This document shows positions 22,785-33,639 of a stretch of DNA of 64,000 bases, one piece after another. The notes under the pieces were generated by a model that was not told where the DNA came from, did not search any database, and saw only the letters and a list, made by a program, of their open reading frames with translations. This DNA comes from Glycine soja (lineage: Eukaryota; Streptophyta; Magnoliopsida; Fabales; Fabaceae): NCBI RefSeq assembly GCF_004193775.1, contig NC_041004.1, positions 5,727,309-5,791,308 of the forward strand, given 5' to 3'. The position numbers were made by a program, and so were the translations under genes. Position 1 is the first letter of the stretch; each line of letters starts with the position of its first letter.

Positions 22785-22884
22785 TGAAATGCCCAAAAAA
22801 CTAGCAAATTGGACAGGTGTCAAGCTCTCAGCCATGAGCATTTTAGGGATTTCATTGGGCTTCTCTTTTATTATATACCTTGGA
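22785..22884 (-). mobile_element. Helitron 5' terminus, well preserved
   Basis: Minus strand starts TC at 22884 with an A just outside (complement of T22885), then AT-rich DNA, AAAAGAGAAGCCCAATGAAA and, further in, GGCTGAGAGCTTGACA. This is the typical plant Helitron 5' end. The flanking sequence outside is duplicated segment B, whose copy 1 lacks the element. Confidence 0.75.
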
Positions 22885-23647
22885 TGTTGTTGAACATTGA
22901 AAGACTCTGAGTGGCCTTCAAGGCTAGTCTTTTACTTAGTTATTTATATTTAGTATGTATGAGTGCATGAATACATAGCATGTGATATCCCCTAGCTTAA
23001 AAACCTTTTTGGAAGCCTTAAAATTTGATTACTTTCATTTATTGAGGCAAGTATTCAAATACCTCAAAAAATATTTGAATACTTAACCAACAAGGATTTT
23101 TATCTTTCAAACAAGTATTCAAATATTTTTTTTTATCTAAATGAAAAGTATTTGAATACTTCTGACCTAGAGTAAAAAATATAAATTGTAATCTATGCTT
23201 TAAAAATCATAACAAATATCAATCTATTAGCTTTGAAAATTGGGGAAATCATTTTCTAAGGAGAGATTAAGATACTTGCTTTAATTTGGAAGATTGCTAC
23301 AAATGCGTTAGCGTTACTAATAATACCAATGCGGCAAGAAAATTGGGACACTTTGGTGAAAATGATACTTGCTTATAAGGAGACCATTTATCATATTTTC
23401 AGGCTATGTTCAACTACTAATCTGATTTGGCAAAAGTTGTTGGTAGATTCCCCGTGGTATGGTTTTTACCATATTGATTTTAAAGATTGGTCGAGGCACA
23501 ATTTATTGCTTACATATATGAATTTAAAGTGGAACTTAATTTTGTGGTTACTTTGAATTATTTATGGCATTTTAGAAAGACTTCAATTTAAATATGTTTT
23601 TTATTTTTAATAAATACTTGATTTTTGTGATTGATTTTTAATATATA
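22885..23647 (+). repeat. Duplicated segment B, copy 2
   Basis: Copy of 1655-2393, starting exactly at the Helitron boundary. It includes an extra ATTACTTTCATTTATTGAGG stretch near 23030 that copy 1 lacks. Ends at about 23647, where flanking sequences diverge. Confidence 0.85.
23275..23585 (+). pseudogene. LINE remnant, zf-RVT region (sister of 2020-2335)
   Basis: Reads WKIATNALAL, MRQENWDTLVKMILAYKETI, YHIFRLCSTTNLIWQKLL, FKDWSRHNLLL, then a frameshift into VTLNYLWHFRKT. Same domain and same frameshift position as the other copy, so the decay predates the duplication. Confidence 0.7.
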
Positions 23648-24145
23648 TTTTTGTGTTGAATCTCTAATAAAATAATAATTTTATTTTAGATCTTTGATAT
23701 GTTATTTTAGTCTTTGATAAATTATCAAATCTTGTGTTTGTCCTCTCATAAATTAACGAATTTTATTTTAATCCTAACTATTAACAAATGAAAAATATTA
23801 ATAGGAAATAAACATAAAAAATTCATTAATTTGTCAGAGATTAAGAAAAGTGTAAATGATCAAAAATAAAATTATTAATTTTTTAGAGACATAATGGAAA
23901 ATAAAAAAAAATATTAAGGAGTAAATGCAAAAAAAATGAATATTTATTAGAGAGAAAAACATATTTAAGCATTTTAGAAATTGTTGGAATTTTTAGTAGT
24001 ATTAATATTGTATCAACACTAGACTATATATATATATATATATATAAGGAAGAGTCAACCTATATCAAGATTTTTTAGAATTATACTTCATCCTTATTCT
24101 TTTTCTTTGAAATCTAATGGTTGTAATAAATTATTAATAGTATAT
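23648..24145. other. AT-rich spacer without gene
   Basis: Only low-complexity AT-rich DNA and a short (TA)n at 24027-24045. Confidence 0.5.
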
Positions 24146-25466
24146 TGTTCGCTGATTGGCAAGTGTACCAATTTGCACAAATAGTATTTAAACGGTAAGA
24201 CCGAATATCATATCCATAGAGAAATTTGTTTCACTTAGATGATGTATATTCAGTATGTAAACACTTTTAGCTTTGAAAATGAGATAAAGATTCATTAATG
24301 ATTTAATTTTCTGTAATGTACTATGCTACTTAAACAACTTATGAAATAAACACAAAGCTGTAAAATGCGATAAATATTAAGGTAAAAGCATCGGGGAGTC
24401 GTCTACTGAACTTTCTTTTGTCGTAATAAAATGTTTTTCTCTATTTAACGTTATTTTAGCGCTCTTGCACCACCTATTTACTCAGACCATGATTCCTCAC
24501 AAGAATGAGCCAAATTCTCTTAGTTTTTTATCTTGATTCCTCAACAAACTCATTCTAAGGAAGTTGCAGTACGCATATAGTACAAAATATACTAGATTAC
24601 TGTCTTTTATTCCTAGATAAACAGACCTCTAGCTGCTCGATCAAGTTCTAAGGATTCCAAGCATTTTCAAAACTCAAAAACCTTACTAAACATATAAATT
24701 GATGATCAAGCCACAAGAATGTAAAATAAATGTAGATAGAAGCAAAGAATACCAGAAAATAACATTAAATAGATAGTTAGGAGTTTACATTAAGAGTGTT
24801 CAGTAGAATAACTCCCCAACAATGAAGTTCCTAGCCCTCCATTACAAGTAGGACTTAATACAAAGAGGAAATTAGTGTTTTTGTGAAAGAAAATGGTAAA
24901 GGATGAAGAAAATGTCTTCTCTCGAGCCTCTCTGCATTCTTCCTTTTGATTTTATGTAGTAAAAGCTTAGTGACTCTTCATTTCCCACCAACTCAGTGTT
25001 TTAAAGGCTTTTGGGCTTCTCAGCACATGAAGGCGTGCTCAACGAGCATGTCTCATTGAGTGAGAGTAAGTGAATAACCACTAAGTGAGCTTGGGTGCAC
25101 TAAGTGTGAGTAGAGACAACGTCCTCACGGGGCAGCTGTGCACTAAGTGTGCTGCTCTTTGACTTAACATCTTCTAGGATTTTGCATTCACTAAGTGAGT
25201 TGGCTGTCTCGCTAAGCGAATGAGGCTCGCTTAGTCAATCTGTCCTGCTAAGCCAGTTCTTCAGTAGTATTTCACACCTTCTCTTCTTTAGCCTACAAAC
25301 TGAGTTAAATTCAACATTAGTTCACAAAAATGGAGTTTCTACTTTCTAAATTTATACAAGAATGAAAATATTTACAATCTTCACAAAAGAAACCGTAAAT
25401 TAGAGGCACATTGCTATTTTTTCACCTATTTTCAATACAATAAAAGCTCATGAATAGCAATTAACA
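24146..25466. mobile_element. Solo LTR, 1321 bp, with 5-bp target duplication (TATAT)
   Basis: Begins TGTT and ends AACA; flanked by TATAT at 24141-24145 and 25467-25471. Internal features recalled from legume retroelements: GCAAGTGTACC, AAACGGTAAGACCGAATATC and a cluster of CTAAG(T/C)GAG/GCTTAG motifs (25060-25260). No internal region, so a solo LTR. The target duplication is low in complexity and therefore weaker proof than for the other two LTRs. Family not assigned. Confidence 0.65.
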
Positions 25467-25544
25467 TATATGTTAGATTTTATGAAAATATAAGATATAT
25501 ATTATGAAGTGGATAATTAATATTGAGGTTAGCTTCGAAGCATA

Positions 25545-25668
25545 TATGCTAACAAGCTCGATAGCATTCAATTGAATACCCATTTAATTTGTTAGACTCC
25601 CTAGTTGCATGTTGTTTCAAATTAAACAGTGATGATTCAATCAAAGTCAATTATGATAGAGTTGTCGC
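25545..25668 (+). pseudogene. LINE RNase H domain, 5' piece, cut by the CACTA element
   Basis: Reads CCFKLNSDDSIKVNYDRVVA, the start of the RNase H domain of plant LINEs (FKLN.DGS). It stops at the CACTA terminus. The following part of the same domain resumes at 33640. Confidence 0.55.
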
Positions 25669-26083
25669 CACTACATTAAGGGACTTTAAAATCAGTTCTA
25701 AAGGAGTTTCAACATCAGTTCTAGAACTAATATTGAAATGTTCATCATTGAAAGTTGATATTTTTAACATCGATTTTAAAATCAATGTTGAAAATCATTA
25801 TCTATATTAGTATTGGCTAAAACTGATGTAGAAATGTGGTTAAAATTGTATATTTTGAAACACTTTTTGAATCGGTTATAAAAAATTTGATATTATAAAG
25901 AAACATTCTACATTGGTATTGACAAGACTGATGTTGAATGTGCTTACCACATTGTTTTTAACAAAAACCAATGTAAAATGTGCCTTTATAACATTAGTTT
26001 TGTCCAAAATTGATATTGTAAAGACACTTGCTACATCGATTTTAGACTAACCGATGTTGTTTTTTGCAAAAAAAAAAAAAAAA

Positions 26084-26122
<39 letters not shown>

Positions 26123-26819
26123 CCTCAATGCACAATTTAATTAATTTATTAGGAGTGCCTAATTTTTTTCACATGTGCTATTATTTATTGGTGCTAAGTA
26201 ATAAAAACTAAATATAGTAGAAATGGAAAAAGAAAGCAACACCATAAGAAGAAAGAGTATAGGAAAATTTAGGATACTTGCTTAGCAAGATATAACGCTT
26301 GTGATATTTTGGAGTACCAATCACCAACGACTGTTGGGTACGTCCCTCATGATCCATATACTTATGACATATCTTTACTGTCTAATTTACCACATTAAGG
26401 GAACACAATGTTAGTGATCCTTATAAAGTTTCTCTTCTCTAATATGATAATAATTCAAATTTCAATAATATCAACTAGAGGTAGTGTTCAAAACCATATA
26501 GCTGCAGATGCAAAATTCTGTATAGAATTGAATCAGGCATGGTATTCTCATATTGCACCAAACATCCACATAAATACTTAGGTATTGTCAAATTAAGCCT
26601 TTTACTAAAATTTTATGGATAAAATATAGATAATTCACTATGGCCATCAATATTAGCCACCAATCACATCAGCTAAGGATACCAATTCCATTGATCTTTC
26701 ATGTTCTTACAATTATACTTTTTCCAGATATAGTTTTCCAAAGATACATTCACCAACTACCATTATCTGATGTAATAAATTTTCTTTATATGAAGATAAA
26801 TGGAGATGGTTAGGTATAC

Positions 26820-27165
26820 CTGTTCAATACAAGAACTCGTAGCTCTACTACAAAAACTTTAACAACTTCCTCTTCCAACAAATCATTTACTTTGTAGGTC
26901 ACATAACCTAAATGGTCAACTCTATTTACAAGAGCTTTAATGGCATAATCCTTCAATGTTTCCACCACTCTTCAAACATGAGATAAAAAAAGAAAGAAAG
27001 CAAGAAACAATAAAGAGGGGATTTTAAAGATATTGTAGTATCAACATAAATATCTACCAGCTCTAGCATAACAACTCACACTTGTTTTTGGTCATCGTTG
27101 GAGTATGAGAATTCAAAATATTCAGTTGTTGAATATAATTATGGTCTTAAATTCTTCAAATCCTA
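26820..27165 (-). pseudogene. Fragment of an ABIL (ABI-1-like, SCAR/WAVE complex) gene
   Basis: Exon 1 remnant (about 27165-27079, minus) reads KNLRP, a stop, then LYSTTEYFEFSYSNDDQKQV. After an intron, exon 2 (about 26968-26820) reads VETLKDYAIKALVNRVDHLG, YVTYKVNDLLEEEVVKVFVV and ELRVLVLNR, then a GT donor. This matches the N-terminal ABI-family region, whose proteins join the SCAR/WAVE complex controlling actin nucleation. The internal stop and missing N- and C-terminal exons show a dead fragment. Intron retention shows DNA-level capture, not retrotransposition. Confidence 0.72.
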
Positions 27166-27614
27166 GGCACAAAGATGAAGCAATAAAAAAATATCAAAAC
27201 ACTTTAATTAAGAAGGCTATTCTAAATTAAAGCCACAAATGCATTGGACAACGATCTTAAGTCTTAACAGTGAAAATAAGGGCTTGAGAGTCAAAGAGAT
27301 ATCATAAAAATAAACAATATCCCTAACTAAATAGCATGTAGAAGATCATAAGTACTTTCAGAATATCATCAAAGAGCAAGCTTAATTGCAAAAAAACCTC
27401 ATCGTAATTGGAAGCTTCTTGAGACACAGGCTGGGCTACAAAGGTTGTGACCTTTCCCATGAATGGGTATGCAAAAAACCAACCTTGTAGGCCTCTTGAA
27501 CGAGTTGGTTGGTGCTATTATAGTGAATGGAAAGTGAAAGTATGCAAACTCAATTCCCATTCGAAACCAAAAGGTCAAAGAAAAGACATTTTGCAAAAGA
27601 ACCAACACATGTAC

Positions 27615-28868
27615 CTTATTTATTCCAATGATGTTCAATCTGGTTTCAATACCAATTGAATTTACAACATCCACAACCATGGGTACAAAGAATTCTTTCT
27701 CTCCACCTATAAGCTTTGAAGAAAGAGTGGTAGAAGCACAGTTTGCAAGCAAACTTTTTGTAGACAAAGGATCAAGCTGAATGTTTTGATGATGCCAAAG
27801 GGTTACATGTTTCTCAAAGCTTTATTCAAGACAAAGAAATCAAAGATATTCAAGATGGATGATCAAGACAGTCTCTAGAGTCTTAGGAAGAGTATATTAA
27901 ATAGGAAGGGAATTCCAATTGAAGTAGCAAAAGGTTTGGCCAAGAAATTTAAGTTAAAAAAATATTTTTCAAGAGATTTACTCTCTGGTAATCGATTACC
28001 AGAGGATGTATCGATTACTAGTGGCCAAAACTGATTTACAACAGCTATTAAAATTTGAATTCAAAATTTGCACTGTCTAATCGATTACACATATATGGTA
28101 ATCGATTACCAGCAGTTATTTGTGTAATCGATTACCAGAGCAGATTTTCAGAAAATATTCTCAACAGTCACATCCTTCTATTTGGTTCTTGAATGGCTAT
28201 CAAAGGCCTATATATATGTGACTTGAGACACGAATTTGCTAAGAGTTTTTCAGAACAAAAAGGTCTTATCCTCTTAAAAAGCAAAATCGTTTCATCCTCT
28301 TAAAATTCCTTGGCCAAAACACTTGTGATTCAATAAGGAATTATTTGAATGCTCAAATTGTTCAATCTATCTCTTTCAAGAGAGATTACTTCTTCTCTTC
28401 TTCTTTATTCTGAAAAAGAATTAAGAGACCGAGGGTCTCTTGTTGTAAAGAAATCTGAACACAAAGGAAGGGTTGTCCTTGTGTGGTTCAGATCTTGTAA
28501 TAGGCTTTTACAAGATAGTGGAACTCTCAAGCGGGTTGCTTGGGGACTGGACGTAGGCACAAGAGTGTGACCGAACCAATATAAATCTGAGTTTGCAATC
28601 TCTCTTCCCTTAAACTCCTTTATTTATTATTGTTTTATATTCATATTAAAATTGCTCTATTTGAATCAATATTTAAGAAGTTCATTTTTAAGGGAATTTA
28701 TAACTTGAATAGAAAGTGAAATAAAATTTTAATTGGGGAAATAGTTTGTGATATCTTAATTCAACTCCCCCTTCTTAAGATATCTGAGGCCACTTGTCTA
28801 ACACTTTTGTTTTCTTCTAAACTTTTCCCTTCTACGCTAACAACTAGATCTTCAATCTTCTCATTAGC
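27615..28868 (-). pseudogene. Fragment of chaperonin CCT subunit eta gene, split by a solo LTR
   Basis: Joining 28868-28809 to 27758-27615 across the LTR gives KIEDLVVSVEGKSLEENK then SLLANCASTTLSSKLIGGEK, EFFVPMVVDVVNSIGIETRL and NIIGINK before a GT donor. This matches the intermediate-domain region of CCT7/TCP-1-eta (..KCA.T.LSSKLI...FF..MVVDAV...), part of the cytosolic ring that folds actin and tubulin. Only this exon is recognisable; the ATP-binding domain is absent. It is antisense to the element and collinear with the ABIL and lipase fragments. Confidence 0.75.
27759..28803. mobile_element. Solo LTR, 1045 bp, with perfect 5-bp target duplication (CTTTT)
   Basis: Termini TGTAGACAAAG and CTTGTCTAACA (imperfect inverted pair) are flanked by CTTTT at 27754-27758 and 28804-28808. 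It contains several AATCGATTACC(A) motifs (27990-28140), a TATATATATG-type promoter region near 28212 and GACCGAGGGTCTCTTG; I associate this motif set with soybean Ty1/copia LTRs. No internal region remains. Removing it restores the reading of the CCT-eta exon, so it landed after that fragment was captured. Confidence 0.88.
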
Positions 28869-29120
28869 CTACACCAATAATTAGAAAAGACAAACATAAT
28901 GTGACAAATCAAGAACATACTTCCACTTACAGTATTCAATATTATAGGTATGGTCTTGCTTAGATAAACTTTTCCATAAGCACTTATAAGAGATAATAAA
29001 AAAGTAAATTGGATCAAACTTCTCCTATAAGCTAAAATAAAATTATGCACATAAACTTCTGGAGAAGTTATGGATAACTTCTATAAGAAGTGATAATAAG
29101 CAACATGATTATTATCACGT
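28869..29120. other. CACTA-internal DNA, no gene recognised
   Basis: Probably intron-like DNA next to the CCT-eta fragment; no coding signal. Confidence 0.4.
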
Positions 29121-31154
29121 CTTATAAAAAATTTGGTTACTAAATTAGTCCCTCAAAATTTAAAACGTTGTTGTATTTGTCTAATTTGGTGAAAGATTAG
29201 ATATTTGAAGACATTTCCCCGATAAAATCTTTGGAGGACCAAAGTGGTGACATAAAGAATCTTTGAAGAACTAATATGGTGACTAAAATGTTTGAAAGAC
29301 TAATGTGATGATGCATATAACTTTGGAGGATGAAATTCATGGTTTTCTTAAATATTAGTTATTTTACATTCAATGGAAAGCATAATTTCATGTTAGGATG
29401 AATTTCAACTCTCATATTATTCTATCCCCCAAGAATCTTGAGAAATGTCTTGTATTAATACTCTTACAACATAAAAAGTTTGAACTACAAGGAAGTAACA
29501 TTGCAGCCTTCTTATTCTTAGCCACAATGTAGAGAAATTAATGACAATGAATGATAGATAATGAGAGTTACTTTCCTTTTCATATTAAATTCAAAGATTC
29601 CCAAATTGTACAATGATTTTCAGAAAAAAAAAAATATTTGTTTCGATCTTTTGAATTTTAAACAAAATTTCTTTTCATTTTTTATTTGTACAAAGGTAAA
29701 AACATGTTTATAACTAAATACCTCTACAATAAATTTTTCAACAACATTGTTAGTAGGGGAAGTCATTTGACAAACTTAAGCAATTGGACTAAGTAACATC
29801 TTATAAAAAATTTGGTTACTAAATTAGTCCCTCAAAATTTAAAACATTGTTGTATTTGTCTAATTTGGTGAAAGATTAGATATTTGAAGGCATTTCCCCG
29901 ATAAAATCTTTGGAGGACCAAAGTGGTGACATAAAGAATCTTTGAAGAACTAATTTGGTGACTAAAATGTTTGAAAGACTAATGTGATGATGCATATAAC
30001 TTTGGAGGATGAAATTCATGGTTTTCTTAAATATTAGTTATTTTACATTCAATGGAAAGCATAATTTCATGTTAGGATGAATTTCAACTCTCATATTATT
30101 CTATCCCCCAAGAATCTTGAGAAATGTCTTGTATTAATACTCTTACAACATAAAAAGTTTGAACTACAAGGAAGTAACATTGCAGCCTTCTTATTCTTAG
30201 CCACAATGTAGAGAAATTAATGACAATGAATGATAGATAATGAGAGTTACTTTCCTTTTCATATTAAATTCAAAGATTCCCAAATTGTACAATGATTTTC
30301 AGAAAAAAAAAATATTTGTTTTGATCTTTTGAATTTTAAACAAAATTTCTTTTCATTTTTTATTTGTACAAAGGTAAAAACATGTTTATAACTAAATACC
30401 TCTACAATAAATTTTTTTAGCAACATTGTTAGTAGGGGGAAGTCATTTGACAAACTTAAGCAATTGGACTAAGTAACATCTTATAAAAAATTTGGTTACT
30501 AAATTAGTCCCTCAAAATTTAAAACATTGTTGTATTTGTCTAATTTGGTGAAAGATTAGATATTTGAAGGCATTTCCCCGATAAAATCTTTGGAGGACCA
30601 AAGTGGTGACATAAAGAATCTTTGAAGAACTAATTTGGTGACTAAAATGTTTGAAAGACTAATGTGATGATGCATATAACTTTGGAGGATGAAATTCATG
30701 GTTTTCTTAAATATTAGTTATTTTACATTCAATGGAAAGCATAATTTCATGTTAGGATGAATTTCAACTCTCATATTATTCTATCCCCCAAGAATCTTGA
30801 GAAATGTCTTGTATTAATACTCTTACAACATAAAAAGTTTGAACTACAAGGAAGTAACATTGCAGCCTTCTTATTCTTAGCCACAATGTAGAGAAATTAA
30901 TGACAATGAATGATAGATAATGAGAGTTACTTTCCTTTTCATATTAAATTCAAAGATTCCCAAATTGTACAATGATTTTCAGAAAAAAAAAATATTTGTT
31001 TTGATCTTTTGAATTTTAAACAAAATTTCTTTTCATTTTTTATTTGTACAAAGGTAAAAACATGTTTATAACTAAATACCTCTACAATAAATTTTTTAGC
31101 AACATTGTTAGTAGGGGGAAGTCATTTGACAAACTTAAGCAATTGGACTAAGTA
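29121..31154. repeat. Tandem triplication, unit 679-680 bp, nearly identical copies
   Basis: Units start at 29121, 29800 and 30480, each beginning CTTATAAAAAATTTGGTTAC and ending GCAATTGGACTAAGTAA. Copies 2 and 3 differ at only a handful of positions, and copy 1 slightly more. Each unit ends (minus strand) with a lipase-exon remnant reading LLSPIA, a stop, VCQMTSPL. The high identity means a recent event or an assembly duplication. Confidence 0.95.
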
Positions 31155-31850
31155 AGACAATTGATGTCAACATGTTCTATAATTGATCTTGGGAATGAGC
31201 AACCAATGCAATTAAAGTTCCCTACAAAAGAATTTGACACTCTTCAGTCAACAACACATTGAATAAGTCAAAGACAAGAAAAGCAAGTGTAGCATGTGAA
31301 ATTCACCTATGAGTGACCAAGATAGTGCAATTTTTTCCACTAAGATCATGCACGTAGTTGAATGTGGCTGGAAGATCATGTGCAACTAATTCATCCTAAG
31401 GCATTGTCCAATAATCCTAAATAAAAAAAAAAAAAACTTACATAAGCAATAGGACCAATCAAATTGTTGACCATAGAAGTGAAACAACATTTTTTAGACA
31501 AACTAACCGATCTATTAGAAGCTAAAAATGTATGATGCCAACTAAATTTGGTTTGACAAGTGTTAGCAACCCAAACATTAAACCCATTATCTGCCAAAAG
31601 GAATATTGCAAGAGACTGGTTTGAAGGTAGCAATAACCATGTCATGTCATCTTGGAACCACAACATCACATTAATTTCCAACATCAATTGCAAAATCCAT
31701 GACACATAGTTGCTTATGAAACTATTAATTTAGTAACCATGAAATGTCCATGCCATAGAAGAATTTGTGGCTCCCTTGATTCTCCCATTCTAATTCTAGC
31801 CAAGTTAAGAATATAACCATCTTGTGTTGTCACCTAAAAACCATTACAAA
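31105..31850 (-). pseudogene. Fragment of a plant acid-lipase/triacylglycerol lipase 2-like gene
   Basis: Minus-strand pieces in the correct order for the alpha/beta-hydrolase lipase family: after a TTTTTAG acceptor, VTTQDGYILNLARIRMG (about 31840); WLLLPSNQSLAIFLLADNGF then NVWVANTC.TKFSWHHTFLAS (31650-31490); ELVAHDLPATFNYVHDLSGK (31395-31330); GTLIALVAHSQDQL (31215-31170); LLSPIA..CQMTSPL at the triplicated repeat. The usual GHSQG nucleophile elbow is disrupted. There are several stops and frameshifts. Lipases of this family hydrolyse acylglycerols or steryl esters; this copy cannot. Confidence 0.75.
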
Positions 31851-31933
31851 ATAAGCCAGTTAGTAGCTACTAGTTGCTTTAAATAGATGCAAGCACAGTA
31901 TGTACCAAGTGTTATCCACAAGTGTAACCTAGT

Positions 31934-32490
31934 TGTTGGGAAGATTCGAGGGGAGTAAACACCAGGGAGATTTACACATGTGGACCATGAGCCACCACAT
32001 AAGGAAAGTTGACACCACACTCTAACCCAAAACCTTAAGGCTCAAGTTTATGGGTCTTCTCCTCACTTATATGGTGCTCAACCTTTCCACTTCTACCTGA
32101 TGTGGAACTTCATCGCACACTTGTACTCCAACACATCTCCCCCTCAAGTGTGAGTCTCTTCCACATGGTACTAGCACTGTCGCTTCACCTGCGGGACATG
32201 CTGCCTGGACTCACCGCCAGGAAGACTTTCAATACAAGGGATCCCCAAGACTGAGATTCATCACTGTCATCTTACTCATCTGAGCCGGTCACCAAGTCGA
32301 ATCATCGGCTCTGATACCAATTGTTAGGGAGATTCAAGAGGAGTAAACACTGGGGAGATTTACACCTGTGGACCATGAGCCACCACATAATGAAAGTTGA
32401 CACCACACTCTAACCCAAAACCTTAAGGCTCAAGTTTATGGGTCTTTTCCTCACTCTCAACAATCTTCACCTTACACTTGTACTCCAACA
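31934..32490 (-). mobile_element. TRIM-type miniature LTR retrotransposon, minus orientation
   Basis: Two direct terminal repeats, 31934-32133 (200 bp) and 32322-32490 (169 bp, with an internal deletion), both TGTT...CAACA on the plus strand. Read on the minus strand, the primer-binding site TGGTATCAGAGCC (32319-32307), complementary to initiator tRNA-Met, follows the 5' LTR, and the polypurine tract CTTGAGGGGGAGA abuts the 3' LTR. The interior is under 200 bp and non-coding. Flanks CTAGT and CATGT do not match well, so the target duplication has decayed or the element was rearranged. Confidence 0.82.
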
Positions 32491-32663
32491 CATGTGTCAT
32501 CACCATTGATGAGCAAATACCATCATTGGGGGGTGATGATAATGTAGTGGTAGTTCTAAGTGATGATAATTTTCTCCCAGTTGAAAAAGTTAAACCTCAG
32601 AAGAGAATCACAAGGATTGTTGAAAGTGATGTGTTGGCCATGTTCTATTTCTTGGTACATTAG
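32478..32663 (+). other. Unrecognised short open frame within the CACTA element
   Basis: 61 codons, beginning inside the TRIM end and continuing as DEQIPSLGGDDNVVVVLSDD then NFLPVEKVKPQKRITRIVES. It is acidic then basic, with no family recognised. It may be another captured gene piece. Confidence 0.2.
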
Positions 32664-32855
32664 TCTTCCCTATCCAGACATTAATCACAAGCCATTATAA
32701 TTCTCGTGTTATCATATATAGGTTCAAGCGAAAGGGATCGAGCACCTTCAGGTCGATTATCTAAGGGCAAACCTAATTGTAATATTCAACTAATCTTAAG
32801 AAGCCTACTAATCAAAGCTTGAATCTCAAGATTGAATTCAATATTGCCCATGAAA

Positions 32856-33260
32856 TCAAGAACCTGAATCACCGAATATTAGGGTTATCATCAACCCAAT
32901 AAGAATTCCTCTTCTTCGATCCGGTTCCCGAGTTGCCACAGCTCTAGTCATTTGATTCTGATTACGGGTCCCACCGGCAACTATAATGGTGCTTGTTGGA
33001 GGTCTCCTCCTTGACCTGGTTGTTGTTCTTTGATGATTTTTTGTGGTTGGTGTCATTACCATTTTGTCTAGTTTCTGATTGATGTTGTGTCAGGTTGTGA
33101 TACTCTGATGGATCATAGGGAGGGAGGGGATGGGGATTTGGGGTTGGGTTGATGGTGTCCATGGATTGAAGAGGGAAAGATAGGGTTGGGCTAGGTTAGG
33201 GTTTTGATCTTTGCAGTGGAGCAAGTCACGAAGACTTGAGAATGAAGACAACAGAATACA
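32856..33260 (-). pseudogene. Possible fourth captured gene piece (5' region), unrecognised
   Basis: The minus strand has a CT-rich leader with AAAACCCTAA and then an ATG at 33162: MDTINPTPNPHPLPPYDPSE, YHNLTQHQSETRQN, then Lys/Asn-rich sequence to a stop near 32962. The proline-rich start and leader look like a genuine plant gene's first exon. The overlapping frame at 32856-33062 is a shadow. No function assigned. Confidence 0.3.
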
Positions 33261-33639
33261 ACGATGGGCAGTGATGACACCTACAGTGAAAGTAAGCATC
33301 GTGAGTGAGAGTGGTAAAGGTGAACAATGTCACGAGTGATACTGGGGAGAGCGAGATGTTTAACAATTAATCGAACAATATTGATTTTTATAAAAATCAA
33401 TGTTAACATATACACAAAAGATTTATTTTTAAAAATCAATGTTATCAATTGATCAAACAACGTTGATTTAAAAAAAAAATCGATGTTAATATTAACACAT
33501 AACATCAAATTTTTGAAAACCAATATTAATAAAGTCAATTTATTTACAATTAGTGTCATCATGTTTTTTTAACATCCATTTTTATAAAATCAATCTTAAA
33601 AGAGCCATATTAAAGGTATATTTTCTATAGTAGTGTGTT

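Larger units (their letters stand above)
11924..22884 (-). mobile_element. Composite of nested or concatenated Helitron-like elements, minus orientation
   Basis: The right edge read on the minus strand is TCCAAGGTATATAATAA then AAGAGAAGCCCAAT, a plant Helitron 5' terminus, preceded by A and followed across the junction by duplicated segment B. Further copies of the same terminal block occur at 15800-15866, 19560-19683 and 19690-19727, and the subterminal part again at 14650-14902. Two decayed B3-like genes lie at 11950-12340 and 16815-17285. Long A-rich repeated stretches separate them. No Rep/helicase was found, and no CTRR/hairpin 3' end could be fixed, so individual elements are not delimited. 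Confidence 0.6.
25669..33635. mobile_element. CACTA-type composite element carrying host gene fragments, about 8 kb
   Basis: The right end read inward is CACTACTATAGAAAATATAC; the left end is CACTACATTAAGGGACTTTA, so CACTAC is shared and the rest is loosely similar. Both ends hold arrays of AACAT(C/T)GATTTT / AATCAATGTT subterminal repeats (25690-26060, 33370-33600), typical of legume CACTA elements. Flanking 3-mers are CGC and TGT, differing by two transitions. It interrupts a LINE RNase H domain. No TNP1/TNP2 transposase is seen; the interior carries antisense fragments of an ABI-interactor-like gene, CCT-eta and a lipase, plus (AAT)n at 26084-26121. Confidence 0.7.

Noticed and set aside
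27447..27659. Plus-strand 70-codon frame
   Set aside because: Opposite the CCT-eta exon and its intron; shadow.
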